Assembly (NCBI GenBank): GCA_025153445.1
Contig: JANZNS010000012.1
Coordinates: 1-41,180 of the forward strand
Source: Marinobacter sp. BGYM27
GTDB taxonomy: Bacteria; Pseudomonadota; Gammaproteobacteria; Pseudomonadales; Oleiphilaceae
Direction: 5' to 3'
DNA: 41,180 bases
The position numbers were made by a program, and so were the translations under genes. The notes beneath the pieces are model-generated. The model did not search any database and was not told the origin of the DNA. It saw only the letters and a program-made list of their open reading frames with translations. Shown here piece by piece: positions 40,447-41,180 of this stretch (the first letter of the stretch is position 1; each line of letters begins with the position of its first letter).

Positions 40447-40964
40447 TGACATCTTCGCGTTACTCTATTCGGGCTATCAGCGTACTTGCGGCCATGCTGG
40501 CCTTGTCGGCATGCCGCGCCCCTGGCGCTACCGAAAACACACCTGAAACTGTTGGCATGTGCATTCAAACCGCAACGACTACTCACAAACTCGTGGTCGA
40601 GCGGGCTGTCACATCCACAGAAAGAGCAAAAGGCTTGATGGGGCGTGAAGCGCTTCAGGAAGACCACGGTATGCTGTTCGTCTACGACGAAGAACGCCCG
40701 CCAGAAGCCACGTTCTGGATGTACCGCACCTTCATCCCGCTCGACATCGCTTATGCAGATGCCAACGGCACCATAAAAGCCATCAAAAAGATGCTGCCCT
40801 GCGCCTCGGACAACAGCAGCCAGTGTGCTCACTATGCGGCCGGTGTCAGCTACCACCTCGCATTGGAAATGCCGCAAGGGTATTTTCGAAAGCGGTCAAT
40901 AAGCGCAGGCGATCGTTTGGTATCGGAAGGCTCAACGAGCCGATGCCCCAACACCGACGCCTGA
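40446..40964 (+). CDS. DUF192 family lipoprotein
   Basis: A 172-residue exported protein of the DUF192 (UPF0127) family. A lipobox LSAC puts the lipidated cysteine at C23. The conserved DUF192 core follows: TSTERAKGLMGRE, HGMLFVYDEERPPEATFWMYRTFIPLDIAYAD and GVSYHLALEMPQGYF. The function of DUF192 is unknown. The gene starts within the permease stop (TGATG), so it is probably co-translated with the ABC-2 exporter. The frame is open upstream to 40392, but that overlaps the permease and is rejected. No terminator was seen before the insertion sequence that follows. Confidence 0.9.
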   Translation: MTSSRYSIRAISVLAAMLALSACRAPGATENTPETVGMCIQTATTTHKLVVERAVTSTERAKGLMGREALQEDHGMLFVYDEERPPEATFWMYRTFIPLDIAYADANGTIKAIKKMLPCASDNSSQCAHYAAGVSYHLALEMPQGYFRKRSISAGDRLVSEGSTSRCPNTDA

Positions 40965-41057
40965 GCATTTCACCGGGAGATCATGCCTTTCCCTTTTAGC
41001 ACCTTCGGAACTACTAAAATTAAAGATTGTTCCTTGAAACGCACAAAAAGAATGAGA

Positions 41058-41180
41058 TGTAGTGGTCCAATGATTCCGGACACCAACGTAGGTGGTAATA
41101 TCGCCACCATAAACGAGGTGTCTGATGACCAGAAAGCGACGTTCTTTTTCTCCTGAGTTCAAACAGGAAGCAGCCAGCCT
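41058..41180 (+). mobile_element. 5' end of an IS3-family insertion sequence (partial)
   Basis: The left terminal sequence begins TGTAGTGGTCCAATGATTCC at 41058, followed by GGACACC, a form typical of IS3-family inverted repeats. An OrfA start follows at 41125. The rest of the element lies beyond the window. The matching right end is not present at the left edge of the window, so the two IS3 remnants do not obviously belong to one element type. Confidence 0.75.
41125..41180 (+). CDS. IS3-family transposase OrfA, N-terminal fragment
   Basis: An open frame starts with ATG at 41125, behind GAGGTG, and runs off the edge. Its first residues, MTRKRRSFSPEFKQEAASL, are the conserved start of the HTH_Tnp_1 (OrfA) family, which binds the terminal repeats. 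In full elements, OrfA is followed by an OrfB made by frameshifting. Only 18 codons are visible. Confidence 0.85.
   Translation, partial: MTRKRRSFSPEFKQEAAS

Overview
This window looks like a chromosomal segment of a Gammaproteobacterium, probably a marine or halotolerant one near Pseudomonadales/Oceanospirillales/Alteromonadales. The signs are a PA0148-like adenine deaminase, an AcpH-type phosphodiesterase, FetAB, KtrAB plus TrkH, a GNAT-nitrilase fusion and an oxidoreductase-SelD fusion beside a PhnCDE-like transporter. The genus cannot be fixed from the sequence alone. Base composition looks moderately GC-rich and fairly even, with a visibly more AT-rich stretch around 38456-38761. Each end lies inside an IS3-family element: the last codons of an OrfB at 2-106 and the first codons of an OrfA from 41125. 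The window may therefore be a contig broken at insertion sequences.

Layout. 118-465 is a YeaO-like DUF488 protein behind a perfect 10-bp inverted repeat. 921-3438 holds a periplasmic M23 peptidoglycan peptidase and a convergent quinone-oxidoreductase-type reductase sharing a terminator. 3552-5813 is an octaheme cytochrome c with HEAT-like and TPR repeats. 6026-8046 is the ktrA-ktrB potassium uptake operon. 8419-9339 is a membrane-anchored DUF2914 protein. 9435-11057 is a secreted M28 aminopeptidase. 11311-14089 carries an adenine deaminase, a lipid kinase and a lipoprotein. 14188-15608 is fetAB, and 15783-17231 is a second potassium channel subunit, TrkH. 17214-20069 is a leftward run with a small membrane protein, a carboxylesterase, AcpH and an acyltransferase. 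20408-25969 contains recQ, a DUF4442 thioesterase-like protein, an orphan periplasmic binding-protein-like gene and a chemoreceptor.

26257-29356 carries the GNAT-nitrilase fusion, a PilZ-like protein and a histone-H1-like Lys/Ala-rich protein with a C-terminal helix-hairpin-helix. 29520-34911 is the most coherent pathway: a fused FAD oxidoreductase-selenide water dikinase followed by a three-gene ABC importer of the phosphonate type, read here as a selenium acquisition and activation unit. 35066-37185 holds three small proteins I do not recognise and a canonical PilZ protein paralogous to the one at 28046. 37334-38455 is a RES/Xre toxin-antitoxin pair. 38762-40964 is a translationally coupled ABC-2 exporter with a DUF192 lipoprotein.

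I saw no tRNA, rRNA, CRISPR array, prophage or replication origin. The best candidates for new biology are the selenium unit, the octaheme-TPR cytochrome, the divergent PilZ paralogue, the exporter-DUF192 unit and several perfect palindromes in gene leaders. None of these amounts to a demonstrated new system from sequence alone.
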